From: DYQY01 sp964643725
Lineage (GTDB): Bacteria > Margulisbacteria > Riflemargulisbacteria > GWF2-35-9 > DYQY01
DNA: 64,000 bases
Direction of reading: 5' to 3'
Assembly (NCBI GenBank): GCA_964643725.1
Contig: CAZXTL010000005.1
Coordinates: 1 to 64,000 of the forward strand
Positions 1 through 7,665 of this stretch are shown here, one piece after another. The translations under genes were made by a program, and so were the position numbers. A model generated the notes under the pieces. That model made no database searches. It was not told where the DNA came from and worked only from the letters and a program-made list of their open reading frames with translations. Numbering within the stretch: position 1 is the first letter of the stretch; each line of letters begins with the position of its first letter.

Positions 1-532
1 ACTTTATCACAGAATATGCCCTAGCAAAAGAAAGATCCCAATTTGAATCATATTTCTCAGATTTCATTGGCACATTATCTGTATGCCCCTCTACCACTAT
101 TTTATTATCGGTTTTTTTTAATATTTCTCCAATATTTTTCAAAATTTCTTTAGCATCTTCCTTGAGCTCAGCTTTGCCAGTGTCATATAAAATTGGCGAC
201 GCCAAAACAACCCTAATTTTACTTTCCTCTACCATAACATTTAAAAAATCGCTCAGTTTTTGTTCTTGGATATATTCCTTAACTTTATCTACAACATTAA
301 TACGTTCTTGATCTGGGGCTTTTTCAGCAATTTGTGGTTGTAAATACTGCCCTTTCAATGAAACTCTTATTGACTCAAACACCTGTTGCTGCTCTGTTTC
401 TGAAACATTGTTCATTATATATGTATAAAGCAAAAGGAAAAGAATGGTTAAAAAAGAGTTAAAGTCTGCCCAAACGGTGAAAAAATTACCGCCTTCACCG
501 CCTCCAGATTTTTTTCGTCTTAGTTTGAGCAT
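1..532 (-). CDS. motB: MotB-like stator protein, C-terminus cut by window edge
   Basis: The 177 visible codons start with a short cytoplasmic stretch (MLKLRRKKSGGGEGGN). A single membrane helix follows with an Asp at about residue 23 (VWADFNSFLTILFLLLYTY), in the position of the proton-binding Asp of MotB. An OmpA-type peptidoglycan-binding domain comes next and contains EGHTDNVP near residues 147-154. By family knowledge MotB and MotA form the ion-driven stator, with MotB anchored to the cell wall. The start codon lies 5 bases past the motA stop, so the two are translationally coupled. The gene is last in an operon behind motA and two FliG-like genes. TolR/ExbD is less likely because of the OmpA domain. 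The C-terminus lies outside the window. Confidence 0.88.
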   Translation of the reverse strand, partial: MLKLRRKKSGGGEGGNFFTVWADFNSFLTILFLLLYTYIMNNVSETEQQQVFESIRVSLKGQYLQPQIAEKAPDQERINVVDKVKEYIQEQKLSDFLNVMVEESKIRVVLASPILYDTGKAELKEDAKEILKNIGEILKKTDNKIVVEGHTDNVPMKSEKYDSNWDLSFARAYSVIK

Positions 533-537
533 TATTT

Positions 538-1326
538 TTACTCTTTTGTTTCACTCTCTTGTTTTTTCTCTTTCTTTACTTTATTAGACAAAAATCCTCT
601 CAAATATGTTTCTACTTTAATTGGTATCTCACCCTTAGCAATCATCAATATTCCTTCTATCATAATAGTCTTACTAAGAAGCTCATGGTCATTTTTCTTT
701 TCTAACTTCTTAGCTATAGGTGCCATAAGAAATCCAGAAATAAATACCCCATAAAGAGTTGTAAGTAATGCCAAGGCCATCGCTGGTCCAATCGTCTTTG
801 GGTCTGTCATGTTCTGTAATATTTGAAGTATGCCGACAATCGTTCCAAACATTCCAGCCATTGGAGCAATCGTTCCCATAAAGTTCATCCCATCCATATT
901 GAGCATATGCCTAGCATCAATTTCTTGTAATTCATTCTCTAAAACTACTCGTATAAAATCAGGATGTAATTTATTAACAATCATAAGCAACCCATTGCTT
1001 AGAAAACCATCATCAAAACCATTACCTGCATCCTCTAAGGCCAAACGCCCTTCCCTTTGTGATAAAATGGAAAGCTCAACTAACTTATCAACAATTTCTG
1101 TATGTGTGGGAAGTTTCCGATTCTTTGAAAGCGCTCCAAATCCTGCTAATACACCTTTAATGTCAGCCCAAGAAGATGCAGCAACAAACAAAGTAATTGT
1201 TCCACCAATAACCATCACAAATGATGCATAGTCTAGATAAACCATAGGGTGAATAAAAATATCTGACACTGAAAGCGCCATTACAACAAATAACCCTATC
1301 ATTCCTATGAAAAAACATATATCCAT
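538..1326 (-). CDS. motA: MotA-like stator ion-channel protein
   Basis: This 262-residue protein has the usual MotA length and layout. Two membrane helices lie near the N-terminus (about 3-21 and 35-52). A cytoplasmic domain of about 100 residues follows, then two more helices (TIAPMAGMFGTIVGIL near 153-168 and MALALLTTLYGVFISGFLM near 183-201). The Pro-containing TIAPMAGMFGT segment matches the third MotA helix. The charged C-terminal tail (KKLEKKNDHELL, KVKKEKKQ) is cytoplasmic. By family knowledge MotA surrounds MotB and pushes on FliG. It sits 22 bases after a FliG-like gene and just before motB. Four helices and the large loop argue against ExbB/TolQ. Confidence 0.92.
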   Translation of the reverse strand: MDICFFIGMIGLFVVMALSVSDIFIHPMVYLDYASFVMVIGGTITLFVAASSWADIKGVLAGFGALSKNRKLPTHTEIVDKLVELSILSQREGRLALEDAGNGFDDGFLSNGLLMIVNKLHPDFIRVVLENELQEIDARHMLNMDGMNFMGTIAPMAGMFGTIVGILQILQNMTDPKTIGPAMALALLTTLYGVFISGFLMAPIAKKLEKKNDHELLSKTIMIEGILMIAKGEIPIKVETYLRGFLSNKVKKEKKQESETKE

Positions 1327-1348
1327 TTAGCCCCCCCTAAACTAAAAA

Positions 1349-2113
1349 CTATTTCTTATCTTTTGCTGTTTCGTCACCCAAAATTGAGTCTATAAAACCA
1401 TCTCTTTCTAAATTCCTTGAATATTCAATTATATACTGCTGCGCTTTCTTTATTTCTGTCTTGGAATATTTGTTTTTACCAAACTCAATTCCTTGCTGTA
1501 CCATACTCTTAATTCCTTTTGGCATTACGCCATATAATTTTTCAATTTTATCGTCTGGCATCTGACAAAAAGCAATAGATAAAACATCTGAAGGTATATC
1601 AGAAAAAATTCTAGCAAAATCCTTAGCGGAAACATTGAAAAGATCTTCAAAAAATAACATAATTTTTCTAAAGGCACCGGCTGTTTCTGGATACCTTGAA
1701 GACACTGTATCATTTAGAATTGTTTTTTGATCAATATCTAAAAACTCTACTATTTTAGCCAATACAAATCTTCCACCAAACTGCTCTGTGAGAAGTTTTC
1801 TTAAAATTTTATCAAACTGTTCTATTTCTTTCCTAGTAAACTGAATCAAAGAAAGCATCTCCGCTATAATTTGTGCTTTCATCTCATCATCAAACTCTTC
1901 CATTATTTTTTCTGCTACTTCTGGCTCTGCAGAGGATATTACTAAGTATAAATATTTCATATTGTCTGCCTTAGATTTAATAATCTTCTTCAGAACATGC
2001 GCTGTATGATATGCATTTTCTTTATTTATGTAAGCAAAGAACTCCTTCTTAACAAGGTCAAGATTTACTTTTTCCGTTCCTGCTAGATTCTTAATATCTT
2101 CTTTATCTACCAT
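1349..2113 (-). CDS. Stand-alone FliG-like protein (middle and C-terminal domains)
   Basis: This 254-residue protein resembles the FliG middle and C-terminal domains. Residues about 20-110 are helical (YLYLVISSAEPEVAEKIMEE). They are followed by the GG hinge motif (EQFGGRFVLAKIVEFL) and then a C-terminal domain with RYPETAGAFRKIMLFFEDLF and an ARIFSDI helix resembling the FliG torque helix. It ends with AQQYIIEYSRNLERDGFI, matching the end of FliG. The N-terminal domain that binds FliF in true FliG is absent or very short. The paired acidic residues before the torque-helix Arg appear replaced (NVSAKDFAR). The start codon lies 1 base past the stop of the FliF-FliG chimera. It probably forms part of a rotor facing MotA, but could instead be structural. 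Confidence 0.75.
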   Translation of the reverse strand: MVDKEDIKNLAGTEKVNLDLVKKEFFAYINKENAYHTAHVLKKIIKSKADNMKYLYLVISSAEPEVAEKIMEEFDDEMKAQIIAEMLSLIQFTRKEIEQFDKILRKLLTEQFGGRFVLAKIVEFLDIDQKTILNDTVSSRYPETAGAFRKIMLFFEDLFNVSAKDFARIFSDIPSDVLSIAFCQMPDDKIEKLYGVMPKGIKSMVQQGIEFGKNKYSKTEIKKAQQYIIEYSRNLERDGFIDSILGDETAKDKK

Positions 2114-2114
2114 T

Positions 2115-3743
2115 TTATAACTCTATAAACCCTTCTCGCTCGAGATGTTGAGCGTAACTTAATACCTTCTGTCTTGCTTCTTCCACATCAAACTTAGAAG
2201 AAGTATTAGACTTCAATGTTAACCACTGATCAACCATAGCCTGAACACCTTTTGCTAAAGTTTTCACAACTTTCCTCTGTGCTTCAGGTTCTATATGTAC
2301 TAAGGCTGTTGCAATTACTTCAGTGTCTATATCACTAAATACTCTTGTAATAACAGATATATCCAATTTTAACAAATCATCAAACAAGAAAATTAATGCA
2401 TTTACTTCATCTGATATTCCTGGATATTTAAAAGAAATAATATCCAATATTTTCTTCTTATCTTCTCCTGGTATTCTTTCAATAATAAGCCTGAGTCTGT
2501 TTCTTCCACCAAATAAATATTCAATGTTTTCTTTTATTTCATTTTCTAATTGTTGCATATCATTATCAGGATAATGCTGTAAAACCATAATACTATTAGC
2601 AATTTCTGCTTGTATCTTTGGTGGATATTCTACCAAAATTGAAGAAGCTAATTTAAATGGTAAACAAGACATAACAACTGCTATTGTTCTTGGTGTTGCT
2701 TGTTGTAACGCTATTTTAACCTGTAATAAAAACTTGAGCTTAAATACATTCTCTTCATCAATAAAATTAAAATACCTCTCACCGTTACCTAGTATCCCTT
2801 TTTGCATCTCAACAAGCTTAGCTTCTTCTTCTTGCTTTTTAGCTTCTTCTTCTTGTTTCTTCTTTAATTCATCTGCTTTCTTCTGTTTCTCAGCAGCGGT
2901 CATACGACCTCCTGGTTCGCTTCCGGCCCCATCCGCACCTGCTCCATCACCACCGGCACCACTGCCTGCCCCAGCCCCTTCTCCAGCACCACTACCTGAA
3001 CCAGAGCCACTTCCTCCAGACGCTTTCCCAGAACCAGCTGATGCTCCTTTTTCTGCTCCAGTCCCTTCTTCGCCTGAACCAGCTCCATCTTTTTTACCCT
3101 TATTAGGAAGAATCTTTAAAAGCACTATTCCTATAACAAGTAATAATAAAACAATAACAGAGATAACAATTATTGGTGTCCAGTCGTTTTTCTTCTTAGA
3201 AGTTACACTTGACGCTGATTTGTCTGACTTTTGAAGTGTGGAAAAATTCTCTCTTAATATTGTTAACTTATCCCCAGCATTTTCATCCAAGGCTAAAAAC
3301 TTGGTTACAAAAGTTCTAGCCGACCTAAGATCTCCCATTTTGATTTTATTATCAAGAATCAAAACAACATCTTTATTTCTAATAACAGGTGGACTTTGAA
3401 CTATCTCATAATTAAGAGGAACTCCTTCACCGGAACTGCCTTGAGTAAGAAACCGTAATGATGGTATTCCTGGTGCCACTGTTTGCTGAGAGCCACCGCC
3501 TCCGCTACGCGCATCCATTCCATCAATTTGTGGTAGTGATGTATATCTGATTTCCCACTTTTCAGAATCTCCTACCAAAGAAATATAAACAATGGAATTA
3601 TCTGGACCCAATATCCTGTCCAATGCTGATTGAACTGTTAATTCCAAATGCTTTTGATTATCCAATAATACTTCTGCGTTTACGGGCACAAAAATAGATA
3701 ATATGAACAATCCCAAAAGCAATAATTTTTTTGCTTTTACCAC
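2115..3743 (-). CDS. FliF-FliG chimeric membrane protein
   Basis: This 542-residue protein starts at GTG behind GAGGG. Residues 1-23 are a signal peptide. Residues 30-165 resemble the C-terminal periplasmic part of FliF (LELTVQSALDRILGPDNS; GVPLNYEIVQSPP followed by a hydrophobic strand, like the NYEVDKT segment of FliF). A membrane helix spans about 189-211. A Gly/Ser/Ala/Glu linker covers 218-280, and a charged helix 283-315. Residues 320-420 resemble the FliG middle domain (TPRTIAVVMSCL in place of EHPQ, then FGGRNRLRLIIERI), and 430-542 the FliG C-terminal domain (FLFDDLLKLD, ITRVFSDID, LEREGFI). In flagella FliF and FliG are separate proteins joined by contact; here the linker replaces the FliF tail and FliG N-domain. 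It is first in an operon with fliG-like, motA and motB. Confidence 0.78.
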   Translation of the reverse strand: MVKAKKLLLLGLFILSIFVPVNAEVLLDNQKHLELTVQSALDRILGPDNSIVYISLVGDSEKWEIRYTSLPQIDGMDARSGGGGSQQTVAPGIPSLRFLTQGSSGEGVPLNYEIVQSPPVIRNKDVVLILDNKIKMGDLRSARTFVTKFLALDENAGDKLTILRENFSTLQKSDKSASSVTSKKKNDWTPIIVISVIVLLLLVIGIVLLKILPNKGKKDGAGSGEEGTGAEKGASAGSGKASGGSGSGSGSGAGEGAGAGSGAGGDGAGADGAGSEPGGRMTAAEKQKKADELKKKQEEEAKKQEEEAKLVEMQKGILGNGERYFNFIDEENVFKLKFLLQVKIALQQATPRTIAVVMSCLPFKLASSILVEYPPKIQAEIANSIMVLQHYPDNDMQQLENEIKENIEYLFGGRNRLRLIIERIPGEDKKKILDIISFKYPGISDEVNALIFLFDDLLKLDISVITRVFSDIDTEVIATALVHIEPEAQRKVVKTLAKGVQAMVDQWLTLKSNTSSKFDVEEARQKVLSYAQHLEREGFIEL

Positions 3744-3778
3744 GTTAACCCTCTGTCTCTACACTCTTTTATTCAATA

Positions 3779-3808
3779 AGTATAACATGCACGTTATCCA
3801 TTAAACAA
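3779..3808 (-). promoter_or_regulatory. Predicted sigma-70 promoter of the FliF-FliG/MotAB operon
   Basis: On the minus strand there is a -35 of TTGTTT and a -10 of TATACT separated by 18 bases, with TG one base before the -10 (extended -10). It lies about 35 bases upstream of the GTG start of the chimera and directly after the ssb terminator, so it is well placed to start the operon. Confidence 0.55.
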
Positions 3809-3825
3809 TAAATTGAGCATTAAAA

Positions 3826-3869
3826 ATATGTAAGCAAAAGGGCTAAAAAACACCCTCTTGCTTACATAT
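3826..3869 (-). terminator. Rho-independent terminator after ssb
   Basis: Two 17-base arms (ATATGTAAGCAAAAGGG and its near-complement, one mismatch) enclose a 10-base loop. On the minus strand the hairpin is followed by TTTTTA. It begins 12 bases past the ssb stop codon and insulates the motor-like operon downstream. Confidence 0.8.
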
Positions 3870-3880
3870 TAGCATATATA

Positions 3881-4222
3881 TTATTCTGCAACAGTGGCTA
3901 GCGGTTGTTTTGCTGTAAGAAACTTTAAGTTTTCAGCAATAACCTCCGTTATCCATCGCCTTTGCTTGTCCACCTCATAAGAGCGAACCTGAATCCTTCC
4001 GTCAACTAAAACTTTTCTACCTTTCTTAAGGTACTCTCCGCTAATCTCTGCTAGCTTTCCCCAACTCACAACATTGAAAAAATCAACCTCCACTTCCTTA
4101 TCTTTCCCTGCATACCTTTCTACGGCTAATGTAAAATCTGTTTTGCTTTGTTTCCCTACTTTTTTAGTGTCAGGATCCTTAACAAGATTTCCAACTAGCG
4201 TTACATGATTATATGAACTCAT
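3881..4222 (-). CDS. ssb: Single-stranded DNA-binding protein
   Basis: This 113-residue protein is a single OB fold that binds single-stranded DNA in replication, recombination and repair. Family signatures are NHVTLVGNLVKDPDTK at the N-terminus, VDFFNVVSWGKLAE near 46-59, and KGRKVLVDGRIQVRSY near 67-82. It is short: the C-terminal disordered tail and the acidic DDDIPF-type tip used by E. coli SSB to recruit partners are missing, and it ends TAKQPLATVAE. It therefore resembles the short SSB paralogs. A longer ssb may exist elsewhere in the genome. AAGGAG lies 7 bases before the ATG. The gene is monocistronic, with its own terminator. Confidence 0.92.
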   Translation of the reverse strand: MSSYNHVTLVGNLVKDPDTKKVGKQSKTDFTLAVERYAGKDKEVEVDFFNVVSWGKLAEISGEYLKKGRKVLVDGRIQVRSYEVDKQRRWITEVIAENLKFLTAKQPLATVAE

Positions 4223-4338
4223 TTCTTAACTCCTTTCTAAATTTGTTTTGCCGGCTACTTATAATCATACTCTCAAGGCCATGTTTCCGTCAACTTCTTT
4301 TTTTATTATTTTAATAACGTAATCATATCTCTAACAAA

Positions 4339-4362
4339 ATACCCCTCATTAAAGAGGGGTAT
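4339..4362 (-). terminator. Rho-independent terminator after the HU gene
   Basis: A perfect 9-base stem (ATACCCCTC / GAGGGGTAT) with a 6-base loop is followed by TTTTG on the minus strand. It lies 26 bases after the HU stop codon. Confidence 0.82.
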
Positions 4363-4387
4363 TAAATATAATTAATTTGAATAGTTA

Positions 4388-4660
4388 TTAGTTAACTGAT
4401 TCTTTTAACTGTTTACCTGCACTGAAAGAAACTGTGTTCTTTGCAGGGATCTTTATTGTCTGGCCTGTTTGTGGATTTCTCCCAGATCTGGCTGCTCTTG
4501 TTTTTCTTTTCCAAGTACCAAATCCTACTAAAGAAACGTCATCACTTTTCTTTAATGCACCTTGTACATTATCAAGAATGGAGTCCAGTGCCTTAGAAAT
4601 GTCTGATTTTTTCAAACCAGTATCTCCTGATACTGCATCGATTAATTGCCCTTTGTTCAT
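4388..4660 (-). CDS. hup: HU family DNA-binding protein
   Basis: This is a 90-residue HU/IHF-fold nucleoid protein. MNKGQLIDAVSGDTGLKK opens the dimerisation helices. GFGTWKRKTRAARSGRNPQ followed by TGQTIKIPA is the classic HU beta-arm signature, with the conserved intercalating Pro in RNPQTG. I place the start at the ATG at 4660 because GGAGGTG lies just upstream. A GTG three codons earlier overlaps that ribosome-binding site. It has its own promoter and terminator and stands divergent from clpC. Confidence 0.95.
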   Translation of the reverse strand: MNKGQLIDAVSGDTGLKKSDISKALDSILDNVQGALKKSDDVSLVGFGTWKRKTRAARSGRNPQTGQTIKIPAKNTVSFSAGKQLKESVN

Positions 4661-4694
4661 AATGTTCACCTCCTTATTTTCAAGCTATAATTGG

Positions 4695-4723
4695 ACTATA
4701 CTCATTTTTAAATCAAAAGTCAA
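4695..4723 (-). promoter_or_regulatory. Predicted promoter of the HU gene
   Basis: On the minus strand TTGACT and TATAGT are separated by exactly 17 bases. This is a near-consensus sigma-70 promoter, about 35 bases before the HU start codon. Confidence 0.72.
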
Positions 4724-4781
4724 GAAAACCAACCCTGAATTTATTAAAAAAGCTAAAAATCAAGCTATCTTTGGATTTTCC

Positions 4782-4810
4782 TTGCATTTTATGGGGTGTT
4801 TTTGTAATAT
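4782..4810 (+). promoter_or_regulatory. Predicted promoter of clpC
   Basis: TTGCAT and TAATAT are separated by 17 bases, about 30 bases before the clpC start. I see no CIRCE or CtsR-type heat-shock operator around it. Confidence 0.5.
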
Positions 4811-4840
4811 TAATGAAATTGATTTAAAGGTGGGATGTCT

Positions 4841-7120
4841 ATGTTTTCAAAATTCACCCAAGAAGCTATTCAGGTGATTATGTATGCACAAGAAAAAGCT
4901 AAAAAATTACAAATACCCTTCATTAATAATGAATTAATTTTTTATGGCATTTTAAAGGTTGAAAACTCAGTTGTTATAAAATCTTTAAAAAACTTAAGCC
5001 TAGACATAAATATTATACGAAGTATTATTCAAAAAAACATTCAAGAATATAAAAGTAACTATAAGAATGACACAATCCCATTTTCTCCTCAAGTAAAAAG
5101 CTTGCTTTCGCAAGCATGGGATGAAGCAAGACAATTAGGACATAATAACGTAGACATAGAGCATCTTTTCCTTGCAATTATTAAAGACTCGTCTTCAGGC
5201 ATAACCACTATTTTGGCTGAAGCAAACATTGATTCAACTAAAATTAAAGATGAGATTCTATCTTTACTCAGCGAAAACTACTCTGAGGAAGTTACCGTAA
5301 CAGAAAAAACCCACAAAAATGCAACGCCTACACTTGATATCTATGGTCTTGATTTAACAAAACTGGCCAAAGAAAATAAACTAGACCCTGTTATTGGTAG
5401 AACAAATGAAATCAAAAGAATAATGCAAATTCTAAGCAGAAGAACTAAAAACAATCCTGTTCTTACAGGTGAAGCTGGTGTTGGTAAAACTGCCATTGTT
5501 GAAGGGCTTGCTCAGTTAATAGTGAATGCTGATGTTCCTCCAAACTTACTTAATAAAAGAGTAATAACGCTTGACCTAGGTCTCTTAGTTGCAGGAACAA
5601 GATTTAGAGGAGAATTCGAAGAAAGAATTAAAAAAATAATTGAAGAAATTAAAAATGATAATACTACTATCTTATTTATTGATGAAATTCACACAATTAT
5701 AGGAACTGGCAATTCAGAAGGTTCTTTAGACGCCGCAAACTTGATGAAACCATCCTTAGCAAGAGGTGAAATACAATGTATAGGAGCTACCACCATAAAC
5801 GAATATAGAAAATCAATAGAAAATGACGCTGCGCTTGAGAGAAGATTCCAATCTATATTTATTGACCCTCCTTCTGAGGAAGACACCCTAAACATCCTCA
5901 AAGGAATTAGGGCTAAATATGAAGAATTCCATAAAGTTAAGATTACCGACGAAGCTCTTGTAAGTGCTGTTCATTACTCCATTCGATATATAACCAACCG
6001 CCAGCTACCAGATAAAGCCGTAGACTTAATCGACGAAGCAGCATCAACAGAAATGCTAGAAGCATCAAAAACCCCAAACACTGAAGGGAAAGAAAGAATA
6101 ATAATTGTGGATACAAAATCTATTATTAATGTAGTTTCTACCTGGACTGGTATTCCACTAAACGAACTTTCTACCTCTGAAGCAGAAAGACTTAAAAAAA
6201 TGGCAGAAGAACTAGCTCAGAGAGTTGTTGGACAAGAAGAAGCGATTCACTCTCTTGCTAAAGCAATAAAAAGGTCTAAAGCAGGTCTTAAAGATCCAAA
6301 AAGACCTACTGGTTCATTTCTCTTTTTGGGGCCTAGTGGTGTCGGCAAAACCGAACTTGCCAAACAATTAGCCGTTTACTTGTTCGGAAAAGAAGACGCC
6401 ATAATCAGAATTGATATGAGTGAGTATACTGAAAAGCATACCACTTCAAGACTAATTGGTTCTCCTCCTGGCTACGTTGGCTACAATGAAGGTGGTCTAT
6501 TAACAGAACCCGTAAGACAAAAACCTTTTTCTATAGTACTTTTTGATGAAATAGAAAAAGCACACCCGGAAGTTCTTAACTTACTTCTTCAAGTTATGGA
6601 AGATGGTAGACTTACAGATTCAACTGGAAAACTTGTAGATTTTAAAAATACTATTATTTTAATGACCTCCAATGTAGGAGCTAAAACCATTGAAAATAAC
6701 ACATCGTTTGGCTTTAAAACCAATCATTCAGAAAAAGCTGACTATGAAAGAATGAAAGAAAAAATTATGGCTGATATAAAAGAAACTTTTCGGCCAGAAT
6801 TTATGAATAGAGTTGATGATGTTATTGTGTTTACTTCTTTAACAAAGGACAATTTGGAAGAAATAGCTCAACTATTCATTGATGATATTAATAAAAGAAT
6901 AAAATCAAAAGAAATTACGATTAAAGTGTCCCCTAAAGCTAGAGGCTGGATAATAGATAAAGCTTTTGAAGCAAATAAAGGTGCCAGGCCAATTAGAAAA
7001 GCTATTCAGGAGTATATAGAAGACCCTATTTCTGATCTTTTAATAGACAGAGACCTAACTCCAGGCTCATCAATTACTGTTGGCTTAAAAGACAACGCAT
7101 TAACTTATACAAAAAAATAA
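4841..7120 (+). CDS. clpC: ClpC-type AAA+ unfoldase lacking the middle domain
   Basis: This is an ATP-driven unfoldase of about 759 residues. It has a double Clp N-domain (about 1-140), a first AAA module with Walker A GEAGVGKT and Walker B ILFIDEIHT, and a second module with GPSGVGKT and VLFDEIEKAHPE. A TSFGF segment sits where the ClpP-docking loop is expected. The start MFSKFTQEAIQV is typical of ClpC; I prefer the ATG at 4841 over the one two codons upstream. Between the modules the sequence passes from LIDEAASTEML almost directly to VSTWTGIPLNEL, so the coiled middle domain (UVR region) of ordinary ClpC is missing. That domain binds adaptors such as MecA, so regulation may be ClpA-like. 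No clpP is in the window. Confidence 0.92.
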   Translation: MFSKFTQEAIQVIMYAQEKAKKLQIPFINNELIFYGILKVENSVVIKSLKNLSLDINIIRSIIQKNIQEYKSNYKNDTIPFSPQVKSLLSQAWDEARQLGHNNVDIEHLFLAIIKDSSSGITTILAEANIDSTKIKDEILSLLSENYSEEVTVTEKTHKNATPTLDIYGLDLTKLAKENKLDPVIGRTNEIKRIMQILSRRTKNNPVLTGEAGVGKTAIVEGLAQLIVNADVPPNLLNKRVITLDLGLLVAGTRFRGEFEERIKKIIEEIKNDNTTILFIDEIHTIIGTGNSEGSLDAANLMKPSLARGEIQCIGATTINEYRKSIENDAALERRFQSIFIDPPSEEDTLNILKGIRAKYEEFHKVKITDEALVSAVHYSIRYITNRQLPDKAVDLIDEAASTEMLEASKTPNTEGKERIIIVDTKSIINVVSTWTGIPLNELSTSEAERLKKMAEELAQRVVGQEEAIHSLAKAIKRSKAGLKDPKRPTGSFLFLGPSGVGKTELAKQLAVYLFGKEDAIIRIDMSEYTEKHTTSRLIGSPPGYVGYNEGGLLTEPVRQKPFSIVLFDEIEKAHPEVLNLLLQVMEDGRLTDSTGKLVDFKNTIILMTSNVGAKTIENNTSFGFKTNHSEKADYERMKEKIMADIKETFRPEFMNRVDDVIVFTSLTKDNLEEIAQLFIDDINKRIKSKEITIKVSPKARGWIIDKAFEANKGARPIRKAIQEYIEDPISDLLIDRDLTPGSSITVGLKDNALTYTKK

Positions 7121-7124
7121 TAAT

Positions 7125-7381
7125 GCGGAGTTGTTTCTGAATCCCGAACGGGGATTCGACTGTACTTTAACTTACACATTGTAAACGCTTTATGTATCGT
7201 GATTTGTTAATGGTGCGCCTGGAGGAATACTCTTGCCTTTGGCTTCGAGGACAACCGCTAAACTCATTCTTCGTTAAGCGGAGTTGTTTCTGAATCCCGA
7301 ACGGGGATTCGACTGTACTTTAACTTACACATTGTAAACGCTTTATGTATCGTGATTTGTTAATGGTGCGCCTGGAGGAAT
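7125..7381. repeat. 104-bp direct repeat including the 3' end of tRNA-Arg
   Basis: Bases 7125-7228 and 7278-7381 are identical over 104 bases, with a 49-base spacer (period 153). The second copy runs into the intact tRNA-Arg gene. The first stops inside the T-arm, so it carries only the CCA end and acceptor strand. Each copy also contains GAATCCC..GGGATTC, a small hairpin. Two copies only, so this is not a CRISPR. It could be a tandem duplication or an attachment-site scar at a tRNA 3' end. No integrase is nearby. Confidence 0.9.
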
Positions 7382-7440
7382 TCGAATCCCCGGCCTTCTG
7401 TTCCGTAGACAGACGCTCTATCCAGCTGAGCTACAGGCGC
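7364..7440 (-). tRNA. tRNA-Arg (anticodon ACG), CCA encoded
   Basis: A complete cloverleaf reads on the minus strand: acceptor GCGCCTG paired with CAGGCGC, D-arm GCTC..GAGC, anticodon loop CTACGGA giving ACG, T-arm GGGGA-TTCGAAT-TCCTC, discriminator A and a genomic CCA. A34 would be read as inosine to decode CGU/CGC/CGA. It begins 9 bases after the stop of the small gene at 7450, so it is probably transcribed with the rpsP-lepB operon and processed. Confidence 0.96.
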
Positions 7441-7449
7441 ATTATCGAA

Positions 7450-7665
7450 TTATATCAAGTCCTGATCTTTCATGGCTTGAATTAAATCCATTGATCTTTT
7501 AAATTTAAGCATTACTTCTCTTTGTTCTGATGTTAAAGGTTGCTTGTTCTTAATCATCTCTTTAAGCTTAACTATTTTTGGTTTAGCCTCTGCAATACTT
7601 GCCTTAAGTTCAGCTAACGCTTCCTCTAATTGTTTCTTTTCTTCTTCAGTTAAATTTGGTGCCAT
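7450..7665 (-). CDS. Small coiled-coil protein of unknown function
   Basis: This 71-residue protein is almost entirely charged helix (LTEEEKKQLEEALAELKA, then KPKIVKLKEMIKNKQPLT). It looks like two antiparallel helices with a Pro-containing turn. No signal peptide or membrane segment is present, and I do not recognise the family. Its start overlaps the end of lepB by 20 bases in another frame, which indicates translational coupling. It is last in the rpsP operon, followed by tRNA-Arg. The context suggests a housekeeping accessory role but nothing specific. Confidence 0.6.
   Translation of the reverse strand: MAPNLTEEEKKQLEEALAELKASIAEAKPKIVKLKEMIKNKQPLTSEQREVMLKFKRSMDLIQAMKDQDLI

Noticed and set aside
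2734..3234. A 166-residue Pro/Ala/Ser-rich open frame on the plus strand
   Set aside because: It is the antisense shadow of the Gly/Ser linker of the FliF-FliG chimera. It has no ribosome-binding site and the amino acid pattern follows from the complementary GC-rich codons.
7125..7381. Possible CRISPR or tandem repeat array
   Set aside because: There are only two copies of 104 bases with a single spacer, one overlapping a tRNA gene, and no cas genes are present.
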